Notes under the pieces: model-generated | What the model saw: the letters and a program-made list of their open reading frames with translations, nothing else | The model's database searches: none | Told to the model about the DNA's origin: nothing | DNA from: Chloroflexi bacterium RBG_16_68_14 | Lineage (GTDB): Bacteria > Chloroflexota > Dehalococcoidia > DSTF01 > RBG-16-68-14 | Direction: 5' to 3' | NCBI GenBank assembly: GCA_001796995.1 | Contig: MGOB01000076.1 | Coordinates: 5,972-15,798, forward strand | Length of the DNA: 9,827 nt | Position numbers and translations under genes: made by a program | Shown: positions 1 to 6,555 of the stretch, in pieces | Numbering within the stretch: position 1 is the first letter of the stretch | Layout: each line of letters begins with the position of its first letter

Positions 1-1
1 G

Positions 2-904
2 CGGGCACTGAGCGGCGAATCGTTCACGGGAACGGCCGAGGTAAACGGGCTCGCGTACGAGACACACCATGCGCCCATCCGTGACCAGAGCGGCGGGGTC
101 GCTGGCATGATCGGCGTCGCCACCGACATCACCGAACGCGTACGAGCCGAGCGGGCGCTCAGGGATACGATAGTGGAGCTGGAGCGGAAGACGGAAGAGC
201 TGGAGTCGTTCGCCTATAGCGTCTCGCATGACCTGAAGGAGCCGCTCCGCACGCTGGAGGCGTTCAGCCAGTTCCTGCTGGAGGACTACGCGTCCTGCCT
301 GGATGAGCAGGGGCGCGATTACCTGACCAGGCTGGGCAAGGCGAGCGCCCGCCTCAAGGAGATGATCGAAGACCTGCTCGTCCTCTCCCGCCTGGGACGC
401 CGCCCCAGCGCTGTCGAACGGGTCGCCGTCAGTAAGGTGGTAGCCGATCTGGTGGCGGCGATGCAGGCGACGGTGGAGGAGACGGACGCCTGCGTAGAGG
501 TGGAGGCCGACCTGCCGGACGTCCTGGGCGACACCGCCCATCTGGAGCAGATCTTCGGCAACCTCATCGGGAACGCGCTGAAGTTCACCGACGACGAACG
601 CCCGCTGGTGAAGGTCGGCGTGCGGGACAGGACGGGAGGCATGGCCACCTTCTATGTCCAGGACAACGGCATCGGCATCGACCCTCAGTTCCATGAGCGC
701 GTCTTCGAAGTGTTCCAAAGGCTGCACCGGCGGGGGGAGTACGAGGGCACCGGCGCCGGGCTGGCCATCGTCAAGCGGGCGGTGGAGGCCCTCGGCGGCC
801 GGGTCTGGGTGGAATCGGAGCCCGGCGCGGGGGCGACGTTTCTTTTCGCACTGCCCCTGTGGCAGGAGGGGGCGGCTGCCGTCGTGCACCGGTCGGTTAC
901 GTAG
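2..904 (+). CDS. PAS-containing sensor histidine kinase, 5' end outside the window
   Basis: The reading frame is open from base 2, so the ATG at 107 is internal and the true start lies upstream. The first ~45 visible residues are the end of a PAS domain (YETHHAPIRDQSGGVAGMIG, then the PAC-type ending VATDITER). A short coiled-coil linker follows (about bases 140-210). The HisKA dimerisation domain has the H-box SVSHDLKEPLR, with the phosphorylated His at bases 227-229; this SHDLKEPLR form is typical of phytochrome-like kinases. The HATPase_c domain shows an N-box (IFGNLIGNALKF, near 549-584), a G1 box (DNGIGI, near 661-680), an F-box (VFEVFQRLHRR) and a G2 box (GTGAGLAIVK). All catalytic boxes look intact. 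No transmembrane segment is visible in this part. Four response regulators follow on the same strand, the first only 13 bases downstream, so they are likely partners. The signal sensed cannot be read from this fragment. Confidence 0.93.
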   Translation, partial: RALSGESFTGTAEVNGLAYETHHAPIRDQSGGVAGMIGVATDITERVRAERALRDTIVELERKTEELESFAYSVSHDLKEPLRTLEAFSQFLLEDYASCLDEQGRDYLTRLGKASARLKEMIEDLLVLSRLGRRPSAVERVAVSKVVADLVAAMQATVEETDACVEVEADLPDVLGDTAHLEQIFGNLIGNALKFTDDERPLVKVGVRDRTGGMATFYVQDNGIGIDPQFHERVFEVFQRLHRRGEYEGTGAGLAIVKRAVEALGGRVWVESEPGAGATFLFALPLWQEGAAAVVHRSVT

Positions 905-917
905 AGCGAGGCGAGAT

Positions 918-1388
918 ATGCAAAGATTTCGGCCTGTGCAGGTTCTGATCGTGGAGGACAGCCCGGACGACGTGGAGATCGCGCGCCGGGCGTTCAAGAA
1001 GAGCGGGATCGCGAGCGATCTGCTCCTGGCGCGGGACGGCCAGGAGGCGTTAGACGTGCTCTTCGGGGAGCGTGCGCGCAGGAACGGCGCCCCCACCGCC
1101 CCTCCCGATTTCATCCTGCTGGACATCAACCTGCCGAAGGTCAACGGCCTGGAGGTCCTCCGGGAGATCCGGGCCAGCGACGAAGTCGCAGCGGTACCGG
1201 TGGTGGTGCTTACCGCCTCTGGACGGGAGGAGGACGTGAACCGGAGCTATCAGCTAGGCGCCAACAGCTACATCCAGAAGCCCGTCGTGTTTGACCGTTT
1301 CCTGGAGGTGCTGGTGGTGCTGGGCAAGTACTGGTTCGACGTGGCCACGCTCCCGCAGGTGCCCTACAGAGAGCGAGCGCAGCCATGA
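918..1388 (+). CDS. Rcp1-like single-domain response regulator (first receiver)
   Basis: A 156-residue stand-alone receiver. The acidic pocket is E13-D14, the phosphoacceptor is D69 (LLDINLP), the switch Thr is T99 (VVLTAS) and the conserved Lys is K121 (IQKP). The ending KYWFDVATLP is characteristic of the cyanobacterial phytochrome response regulator Rcp1 group. There is no output domain, so it probably acts by phosphotransfer or protein-protein contact. I chose ATG 918 because the receiver begins right there and GAGG at 908-911 gives a six-base spacing; the same frame is open further upstream but only overlaps the kinase. Its stop TGA overlaps the next start (ATGA at 1385-1388), which points to translational coupling. 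Family assignment is firm; the partner is inferred from gene order. Confidence 0.92.
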   Translation: MQRFRPVQVLIVEDSPDDVEIARRAFKKSGIASDLLLARDGQEALDVLFGERARRNGAPTAPPDFILLDINLPKVNGLEVLREIRASDEVAAVPVVVLTASGREEDVNRSYQLGANSYIQKPVVFDRFLEVLVVLGKYWFDVATLPQVPYRERAQP

Positions 1389-2398
1389 CAGACGAGATGA
1401 TCCGCGTGCTGGTGGTGGAGGACAACGCCGATGACATCGGCATCATCCGCCACCTGCTGGCTCAGTACCCAGAAGCGAAGTTCAAGGTCATCGCCGCGGA
1501 CACCACCATCAACTGCCTGAAGCGGCTGGAGGCGGAGGGCGCGGACCTCCTTCTGTTGGACTACCGCCTGCCCGGCGAGGACGGCCTCGCCTTCCTGCGA
1601 CGCCTCTCGGGCCTGATGGACCTGCCGCCGGTGATCGTGATGACCGGCCAGGGGGATGAGCGGGTCGCCGTGGAGGCGATGCGCAACGGCGCCTTCGATT
1701 ACCTCCGGAAGGATGCGCTCACCTCCAGGCTCCTAGGCGAGGTGGGCCGGAAGGCGCTGGAGCGCTTCCGGCTCGATGAGGAGGAATCGCGCTTCGATGA
1801 GCAGATCATGGTCGCCCTCGCCGCCGCGGCGGAGGGCAAGGACGCGACCACGGCCGGCCACCTGCACCGGCTCGCCCACCTGTCGGCGGTGCTTGGGCAG
1901 GAGCTGGGGCTGGGCGACCATCAGCTCCAGGTCCTCCGCTACGGCACTGTCCTCCATGACATCGGCAAGCTCGCCGTGTCGACATCCGTTCTGCGCAAGC
2001 CCGGCCCGCTCAGCGACGATGAGTGGGAGGAGATGCGGCAGCACCCCGTCGTCGGCGATCGGATCTGCGGCTGCCTCAAGCGGTCGTCCCAGGTCCGGCC
2101 CATCATCCGCCATCATCATGAATACTGGGATGGCACCGGCTATCCGGACGCGCTGGCTGGGCCGGAGATCCCTTTCCTCGCCCGTGTCGTGGCCGTGGTG
2201 GACGCCTTCGATGCTATGACCACTGACCGGCCGTACAGGAAGGCGCTCCCCCCAGCGGAGGTCCTGCGTCGGCTGGCCAAGGGGGCAGGTAAGGAGTGGG
2301 ACCCTGACATCACCCACGCCTTCCTCGACCTCGTCGAGCGCGAAGGCCTTGATCCCAGGATCATGAGCGCGGGGGAGCAGCGTGCGCGCGCGGCCTAG
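1385..2398 (+). CDS. Response regulator with HD-GYP domain (predicted cyclic-di-GMP phosphodiesterase)
   Basis: 337 residues. The receiver occupies roughly 5-125: acidic pair E12-D13, phosphoacceptor D59 (LLLLDYRLP), T87 and K109. The Lys is followed by Asp (RKD) instead of the usual Pro, as in the last regulator of this operon. A short helical linker (about 112-140) leads to the HD-GYP domain (about 140-320). That domain carries H191-D192 (VLHDIGKL), H220, the HHHE cluster at 243-246 and the GTGYP signature at 250-254, then a FLARVVAVVDAFDAM segment and DRPYRKAL. All metal-ligand signatures of active HD-GYP enzymes are present, so it is predicted to hydrolyse cyclic-di-GMP under control of receiver phosphorylation. 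It starts inside the stop of the preceding receiver gene. An alternative start at ATG 1397 would remove only four residues. Known: HD-GYP proteins are often fused to receivers and lower c-di-GMP. Inferred: the upstream kinase phosphorylates it. Confidence 0.94.
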   Translation: MTDEMIRVLVVEDNADDIGIIRHLLAQYPEAKFKVIAADTTINCLKRLEAEGADLLLLDYRLPGEDGLAFLRRLSGLMDLPPVIVMTGQGDERVAVEAMRNGAFDYLRKDALTSRLLGEVGRKALERFRLDEEESRFDEQIMVALAAAAEGKDATTAGHLHRLAHLSAVLGQELGLGDHQLQVLRYGTVLHDIGKLAVSTSVLRKPGPLSDDEWEEMRQHPVVGDRICGCLKRSSQVRPIIRHHHEYWDGTGYPDALAGPEIPFLARVVAVVDAFDAMTTDRPYRKALPPAEVLRRLAKGAGKEWDPDITHAFLDLVEREGLDPRIMSAGEQRARAA

Positions 2399-2402
2399 GA
2401 GG
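2397..2402 (+). promoter_or_regulatory. Consensus Shine-Dalgarno embedded in the previous stop codon
   Basis: AGGAGG begins inside the TAG stop of the HD-GYP gene (2396-2398) and lies four bases before ATG 2407. This strong, closely placed site fixes the start of the next receiver gene and suggests reinitiation by ribosomes finishing the upstream gene. Confidence 0.75.
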
Positions 2403-2406
2403 TACG

Positions 2407-2871
2407 ATGTCTGACCAGCCGGAAACCGCCATCCCTGTCCTCCTCGTTGAGGATAACGAGATCGATGCGGAGATCGCCAAGCGGGTCCTCGCCAAGAGCG
2501 GTGTGCAGGTCAGCTTGTGCATCGCGAGGGACGGTAAGGAAGCCCTCGACCTGCTGTTCCAGGAGTTCTACCAGGAGGAGTCTCCTTGGCAGGGAAGACA
2601 GCGGCCTCGGCTGATCGTTCTGGACCTGGGCCTGCCGGGGTTCGACGGCCGCGAAGTCCTGCGGCGGATCAAGAACGATCCCGGCCTGTGCTCCATCCCC
2701 GTGGCCGTCTTGACCGGCTCCTCCGGTGAGAAGCCGATGCTGGAGTGTATGGCCATCGGCGGCAACATGTACTTCGTGAAGCCGATGACGGTGGCGGACG
2801 CCGCGAACGTCCTTGCCGCCGTCCAGCAATACTGGGTCTTGCTCGACCGCTTGCGCCAAAGGGCTGCCTGA
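2407..2871 (+). CDS. Rcp1-like single-domain response regulator (second receiver)
   Basis: 154 residues, a stand-alone receiver of the same group as the 918-1388 gene. E15-D16 form the acidic pocket, D73 (VLDLGLP) is the phosphoacceptor, T103 the switch residue and K125 (VKP) the conserved Lys. The ending AVQQYWVLLDRL resembles the KYWFDVATLP tail of its sister but is degenerate. The residues around the switch differ: SSGEKPMLECMAIGGNMY here against SGREEDVNRSYQLGANSY in the first receiver. The two have therefore diverged well beyond a recent duplication and may dock with different partners. The start is set by AGGAGG four bases upstream. It lies eight bases after the HD-GYP gene and is followed by 42 bases before the next receiver gene. 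Confidence 0.92.
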   Translation: MSDQPETAIPVLLVEDNEIDAEIAKRVLAKSGVQVSLCIARDGKEALDLLFQEFYQEESPWQGRQRPRLIVLDLGLPGFDGREVLRRIKNDPGLCSIPVAVLTGSSGEKPMLECMAIGGNMYFVKPMTVADAANVLAAVQQYWVLLDRLRQRAA

Positions 2872-2913
2872 CGTGGGCGCTGGAACGACGGGTGGGAGGC
2901 ATGGAGTGCGCCG

Positions 2914-3759
2914 ATGCTGCGCTCACTGAATCCGAAGCACAGCAGCGTTCTCATCGTCGAGGACAACCCCGATGATGCCCTGATCCTGAAGAAGGCACTG
3001 GAGACCTTTGGCATCAGGGCGATCTTCTACGCTGAGACGGCGGAGGATGCCCTCGCGTTCCTGGGAAAGCGCCCCTGCGACGCCGCCCTGGTCGACTACA
3101 ACCTGCCGGGCATCAACGGGCTGCGGCTCCTGGAGCGTCTCCGTGAGTCCTGGTCTGAGACCCGCGTCATTCTTGTAACAGGCGTGAGAGATGAGCGGAT
3201 TGCCGTCTCCGCGATGAAGCTCGGCGCCGCTGACTACGTCGCCAAGGACGAGCTGCTCACCTCCGGTGTCATCCGCTCTCTTCAAGCCGTTCTACGAGAA
3301 CGGGACGCGTCCCACGAAGAGAGACGCCGGGAAGTGCTCTCGGGTGGCCAGGACAAGCTGGAGGTGGCGAGCACGGAGGCGGAATGGCTGCTGGAATCCT
3401 TCTCCTGGAGTCCGGAGGAGCAGAGCTACCGGCCAGCGCTTCATGCTGCGCCGGGGTATGGGGATGAGGGGTGGGAGGACGTCCTCGATGCCTTCTCTCG
3501 CTACTTGCGTGAGTGCTTCCACGAGTTCCCGGCTCCAGCCACCAGGGAGGAGGAGGCCCTGGTCCGCATGCTCACCGAGCGCGGCCTGAGCCCGCGCATG
3601 GCGGTGATGGTCTACCGGGCGGCGCTGCGCTCCTTTGTCGCAGAAGGAACTGAGGCGCCCTTCAGCCCCACCGTCTTCCTCGTCCGGCTGCTGGCCCGGC
3701 TGGTCGAGGAGTATGAGGAGCGGCTGGCGGTCGAGGCGCTGAAGCAACAAACGGCCTAG
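2914..3759 (+). CDS. Response regulator with receiver and an unrecognised helical C-terminal domain
   Basis: 281 residues. The receiver covers about 10-130, with E16-D17, phosphoacceptor D61 (ALVDYNLP), T89 and K111 (AKD). The KD ending resembles the receiver of the HD-GYP protein, so these two may share ancestry. Residues ~131-160 are charged linker. Residues ~160-281 look alpha-helical, include DAFSRYLRECFHEF and end in LLARLVEEYEERLAVEALK. I recognise no DNA-binding, GGDEF, EAL or kinase motif there. A loose likeness to the helical N-terminal regions of RsbR/RsbU stress regulators is possible but unproven. Start choice: no other ATG, GTG or TTG lies in frame after the stop at 2869-2871. 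The only SD-like run (GGGAGG, 2894-2899) is 14 bases away, which is wide, so translation initiation may be weak or coupled. It appears to be the last gene of the signalling operon. Confidence 0.88.
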   Translation: MLRSLNPKHSSVLIVEDNPDDALILKKALETFGIRAIFYAETAEDALAFLGKRPCDAALVDYNLPGINGLRLLERLRESWSETRVILVTGVRDERIAVSAMKLGAADYVAKDELLTSGVIRSLQAVLRERDASHEERRREVLSGGQDKLEVASTEAEWLLESFSWSPEEQSYRPALHAAPGYGDEGWEDVLDAFSRYLRECFHEFPAPATREEEALVRMLTERGLSPRMAVMVYRAALRSFVAEGTEAPFSPTVFLVRLLARLVEEYEERLAVEALKQQTA

Positions 3760-3881
3760 CGGCTTCGTTTTCGTTGCTCGGGCACGGAACTCGGCTTCCC
3801 ACGGGACTCCCGCGCTGAGCTTTCGGCGGTCGGAAGCGAGGCATGCGCCCGGCAGCGGGAATTTGTGTCCGGGGGATGCGC
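3760..3881. other. Intergenic spacer after the signalling operon
   Basis: No gene is visible here. An imperfect inverted repeat (CTCGGC near 3790 with GCTGAG near 3814, one G-T pair, long loop) could help end transcription, but no U-tract follows. I do not call a terminator. Together with 3939-4095 this makes a non-coding stretch of about 336 bases whose only recognisable content is the tRNA-Lys-like relic and short repeat motifs. Confidence 0.5.
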
Positions 3882-3938
3882 TGGGGGCCCGGTGGGACTC
3901 GAACCCACGACCATCGGACTAAAGGACTGTCACCCGAT
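3882..3938 (-). pseudogene. tRNA-Lys-like relic (3' half), copy 1
   Basis: Read on the minus strand, the T arm is GTGGG-TTCGAGT-CCCAC (perfect five-base stem). It is followed by the 3' acceptor strand CGGGCCC and a CCA placed one base early, so the discriminator base is missing. The 3' anticodon stem (TCCGAT) and the TTT anticodon align with bacterial tRNA-Lys(UUU), but U33 is C and A38 is G. The matching 5' anticodon stem ATCGG lies at 3934-3938, separated by a 16-base loop instead of the normal size. No recognisable D arm or full 5' acceptor strand (GGGCCCG) follows; at best GGGC at 3952-3955. It cannot be a working tRNA as it stands. About 40 of 44 bases match the second copy at 9304-9348 in the same orientation. 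On the plus strand it produces the spurious peptide GGPVGLEPTTIGLK often mis-annotated as protein. Confidence 0.7.
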
Positions 3939-3960
3939 GATCGCGTTTCTCGCCCGTAAT

Positions 3961-3988
3961 CCAGATACGAATTCTACTATCTTGACCG
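3961..3988 (+). repeat. Short repeat motifs next to the tRNA-Lys relic
   Basis: CCAGATACGAATTCT (3961-3975) matches 14 of 15 bases at 6096-6110. TATCTTGACCG (3978-3988) is identical to 9468-9478. The core AGATACGAA recurs at 9550-9558 and 9648-9656. All copies lie close to a tRNA-like relic, which is why I list them. Taken alone, matches of this length could arise by chance in a window of this size. Confidence 0.45.
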
Positions 3989-4095
3989 GCGGGACCGACC
4001 GATGTCCGGTGCTGGAGTCAGCGGAGCCTTCCGAGCACTGGATTCAGCGCGCCCAGTGGCACGCGCCGTTCATCGAGCGGCGGTGGTCCACCAGC

Positions 4096-5808
4096 CTATA
4101 AGAGGCCTTCAGTATGAGCTTTACTCAGAACTTTACAGAGCTCGAAGAAATTCGACACTCGCGCGTGCAACTTTTCGAACAACATCGTTCTGTTGGTTAG
4201 CTCAGTGTAGATAGCCCGTTTGTTCTCGGAGGGCAGGCCACGCCGAAAGGCGATCTTCTGTTCCATGAGATAGCTCTGGGGTATGAACTCAAAGCCATCG
4301 CTGGCGCCGTTCCAGCGTAACACTTCCACGAACGAAAACGAATCTGATCGCTTGTCGTATTCTGCAATTTCGTTCACACTTAACACCCGACGCCCCAACT
4401 TCCCACCCGGAAGCCTGACCGTGCCCATAATGACCGCAACATTCAGGTTATCAACGTAGGCCTTTGGCACATTAATCGGGTTACCCGTTAGCCGCTGGAT
4501 CAGTTTCTCGACTGACGAGGCGTGCATGGTGGACATAACCTGGTGGCCCGTCTGCATCGCTTGAAAGGCGATGTTGCCCTCCTCTCCTCGTATCTCACCC
4601 ATGATAATGGCGTTGGGACGCTGACGGAGGGCAGCCTTGAGAAGAGCGAAGACCGTAACGTCTGAACCCGCCTGGCCGGCGGAGCCTTCGCGGACGACCT
4701 CGCGGGTCCAGTTGCCATGGGGCACCCTCAGCTCCGGCGTATCTTCGATGGAGACGATCTTGGCGTCCGGTGGCACGAAGACAGTAACCGCGTTCAGCAA
4801 AGCAGTCTTGCCGGACCCACCCTCACCGCAGATAAAGATATTCATTCCCTCCCGCACAAGAAGTGACAGATAGGCAACCGCCGTGTAGTCGAGGGTACCG
4901 AGGGCCACCAGATCTAGAATACTCATAGGCGTTGCAGGCGCCTTGCTGATCGTGAAATTGGTACCGCGCCTCGAAACCTGACTACCAAACACAATATTGA
5001 TGCGAGCTCCGTCCGGCAGAATCGCGTCTGCGATCGGCTGGCGATCGGTTAGGGATTTGCCCGCCTTCTCGGAAAGCCTTAGTACAAAATCGTCCAACTG
5101 TTCAGAGGACTCGAAGGCGAAGTTCGTCTTCAAGTGGCCAAAGACCCGATGCTCAATGAAGAGGCGTCCCACTCCGCTGCAGGTAATGGTCTCGATGTGC
5201 GGGTCTCGGAGCAGTGGCTCAAGTGGACCGAGACGCACCTTATCTCGGATGATCACGTACTTGATCGCCTGCAGCTCCTCCTTGGTCACGGTTATCGGTG
5301 CGAACTTGCGCTGCCCGGAGCCGTTCCGGTGCTTGTCCTGTTGCTGAGGGCGTTTCAGCGCGCAAGCGTCCTCGATCACCTTGTCGAGAACCTGAGTGAG
5401 TTCCTCATCCGACTTTGCCGCAGCGAGGCGCTCAATGAACGCGATAAGCCGATGTTCCACCTCGACTGGAAGCTCCAGATCGGCGCCAAAGTTCGGCTCC
5501 ACAGTGATGTAATGGTCATAGGAGTCTTCAGGATCTGAGCACACGTGGACAAAGCCAACGTCGCCGATAGGATAGACGACGTTCACACGCTGCAATTGGG
5601 CAAGTTGGTAGGATAGCTCCGAATGGTACTCGGGAAGCCCCGGTTCATCGATCGGGATGGCATGGAGATAGCGAAACAGGTGTGGCGCCTGCTCGACAGC
5701 CTCTCGGAAGGCTTGCGGCATCTGCGTGAGCAGTGGACACTGCCCGCCCTCGCGGTTGTGGTCGTGCTGTTCCGCCGGAGGGGCCCACGGGAGCTTTACA
5801 GGGATCAT
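4096..5808 (-). CDS. VirB11/FlaI/CpaF-like type II/IV secretion ATPase
   Basis: 570 residues. An N-terminal region of about 170 residues ends in a polar, Gln/Lys-rich linker. It contains HYITVEPNF (99-107), which recalls the EP-containing N-domain of archaeal-type (FlaI/GspE2) ATPases. The ATPase core follows: Walker A GEGGSGKT (328-335, K334), Asp box SIEDTPEL (353-360, E355/D356), Walker B IIMGEIRGEE (401-410, E405) and His box GHQVMSTMHASS (421-432). All motifs needed for ATP hydrolysis are intact. Such hexameric ATPases sit at the cytoplasmic face and drive pilus, archaellum-like or type II/IV secretion assembly. The start ATG has a weak GAGG eight to eleven bases upstream. No platform protein (TadB/FlaJ), prepilin or other secretion gene accompanies it, which is unusual. 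Base composition is lower in GC than the neighbours (4141-4200 holds 28 G/C of 60; 781-840 holds 47 of 60). With the flanking tRNA relics this suggests acquisition. The exact system it powers cannot be told. Confidence 0.9.
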   Translation of the reverse strand: MIPVKLPWAPPAEQHDHNREGGQCPLLTQMPQAFREAVEQAPHLFRYLHAIPIDEPGLPEYHSELSYQLAQLQRVNVVYPIGDVGFVHVCSDPEDSYDHYITVEPNFGADLELPVEVEHRLIAFIERLAAAKSDEELTQVLDKVIEDACALKRPQQQDKHRNGSGQRKFAPITVTKEELQAIKYVIIRDKVRLGPLEPLLRDPHIETITCSGVGRLFIEHRVFGHLKTNFAFESSEQLDDFVLRLSEKAGKSLTDRQPIADAILPDGARINIVFGSQVSRRGTNFTISKAPATPMSILDLVALGTLDYTAVAYLSLLVREGMNIFICGEGGSGKTALLNAVTVFVPPDAKIVSIEDTPELRVPHGNWTREVVREGSAGQAGSDVTVFALLKAALRQRPNAIIMGEIRGEEGNIAFQAMQTGHQVMSTMHASSVEKLIQRLTGNPINVPKAYVDNLNVAVIMGTVRLPGGKLGRRVLSVNEIAEYDKRSDSFSFVEVLRWNGASDGFEFIPQSYLMEQKIAFRRGLPSENKRAIYTELTNRTMLFEKLHARVSNFFELCKVLSKAHTEGLL

Positions 5809-6109
5809 GTCCAGCCTCGAGGGGGCGCTCGCTAGATCGGGTCACAGTTGCCGGCGCTAGCAAGACGTTCCCCGGGAATTGGTGGCCACGCCCTCCACGG
5901 GATTGCCCCGGCATTCTCATTAATTCTCGGCTAACATCGGCGAGACTTGAGTGTGATTCGGTCATACGGGGCGAGCTCAAGACCGACCCTGTGGGTCCGG
6001 GCCTTCTAGCGATAGCCGAAGGAGCGCTGGAGGTAGAACCCGATTTCCGAAAACAAAGGGCCAAGACGCGCCAAATCGGGGCGATTTACATTCGACCAGA
6101 TTCGAATTC
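5809..6109. other. Intergenic stretch upstream of the ATPase gene
   Basis: No convincing gene is visible; open frames here look like chance. It presumably carries the promoter for the minus-strand ATPase gene. An AT-richer patch near 5917-5935 is a candidate, but I see no clear -35/-10 pair. The last bases (6096-6110) hold the CCAGATTCGAATTCT copy of the repeat motif found at 3961. Confidence 0.4.
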
Positions 6110-6166
6110 TCGGGAGTAATCTTCCCAGGCAGAAGATCGCGGGCTCGAGTCCCTTCTCTCGCTCCA
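6110..6166 (+). pseudogene. Compact tRNA-Gly-like relic without a D arm
   Basis: From 5' to 3' the pieces are: a putative 5' acceptor strand TCGGGAG (6110-6116), then TA. Next comes a hairpin ATCTTC / CCAGGCA / GAAGAT (6119-6137: six-base stem, seven-base loop). A T-arm-like segment GCGGG-CTCGAGT-CCCTT (6139-6155) follows, then the 3' acceptor strand CTCTCGC (6156-6162), T73 and an encoded CCA (6164-6166). Six of seven acceptor pairs form, counting one G-T pair. The 3' half aligns closely with the Gly(CCC)-like copy at 9506-9550. The D arm is missing entirely. The T loop begins with C instead of T, and two T-stem pairs are poor, so decay is more likely than function. In the Gly alignment the CCC anticodon falls partly inside the new stem, meaning the fold has shifted. 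The minus strand gives the spurious peptide GAREGTRARDLLPGK. Confidence 0.55.
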
Positions 6167-6555
6167 GGTTCCATTTTGCCCCTAGAAGACGAGTCTGAGC
6201 CACACCGGCTGAGCACCGGCCTCCACGATCACCGGCCCCGGCGCGGGAACGTCGCCCGGCGCCGAAAGCGTCTCATGACCATTGAGCGGCGCTGCACCAA
6301 GCTTAGTGTTGGCTAGCAGCAGCGAGCAGCGGGGTTGCCTAAGCGGGCCACGCTGCGTCTCTCTCCCCGGGAGGACAGCCAGCTCCCCGGTGAGCGGTAG
6401 ATTCTGGACTCGGTCGCGGATATCATACGGCCGGGGAACCAGCGGTCCCGGACAGCCTAGTGTTGGCTCGTCAGTATTGGGCCGACGGGGCACCGACTGG
6501 GACTCGCAGGCGCCCGCAGCGCCCGCTGACTCGATCATCCGTGGGGGACGCGATC
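6167..6555. other. Intergenic stretch upstream of the sugar kinase, possible gene remnant on the minus strand
   Basis: No intact gene is supported. A minus-strand frame (6182-6538) codes for 118 residues with a Pro/Leu/Gly-rich C-terminal part (VIVEAGAQPVWLRL before the stop). Its texture loosely recalls the C-terminal beta-sandwich of glycoside hydrolases, but I see no diagnostic motif, and it would run divergently from the ROK gene. An 11-base direct repeat TAGTGTTGGCT occurs at 6304-6314 and 6458-6468; it could be a pair of regulator sites for the downstream kinase operon or chance. The promoter for 6556 should lie here but I cannot fix it. Confidence 0.35.

Noticed and set aside
654..917. 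Upstream extension of the first receiver frame inside the kinase gene
   Set aside because: The frame is open but the translation (Ser/Arg/Pro-rich) is a shadow of the kinase; the receiver and its ribosome site begin at 918.
2901..2975. ATG 2901 directly after GGGAGG as a start for the last regulator
   Set aside because: It is in a different frame from the receiver and reaches a stop after about 25 codons.
3865..4101. Plus-strand open frame containing GGPVGLEPTTIGLK
   Set aside because: This peptide is the antisense translation of a tRNA-Lys 3' half, a well-known mis-annotation; there is no other coding signal.
4195..4213. TAGCTCAGTGTAGATAGC, resembling a tRNA D arm on the plus strand
   Set aside because: Lies inside the intact ATPase coding sequence (antisense) with no acceptor, anticodon or T arm nearby; coincidence.
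5645..6216. Overlapping minus-strand open frames upstream of the ATPase gene
   Set aside because: No protein-like motif; one crosses the tRNA-Gly-like relic and includes its shadow peptide. Considered chance.
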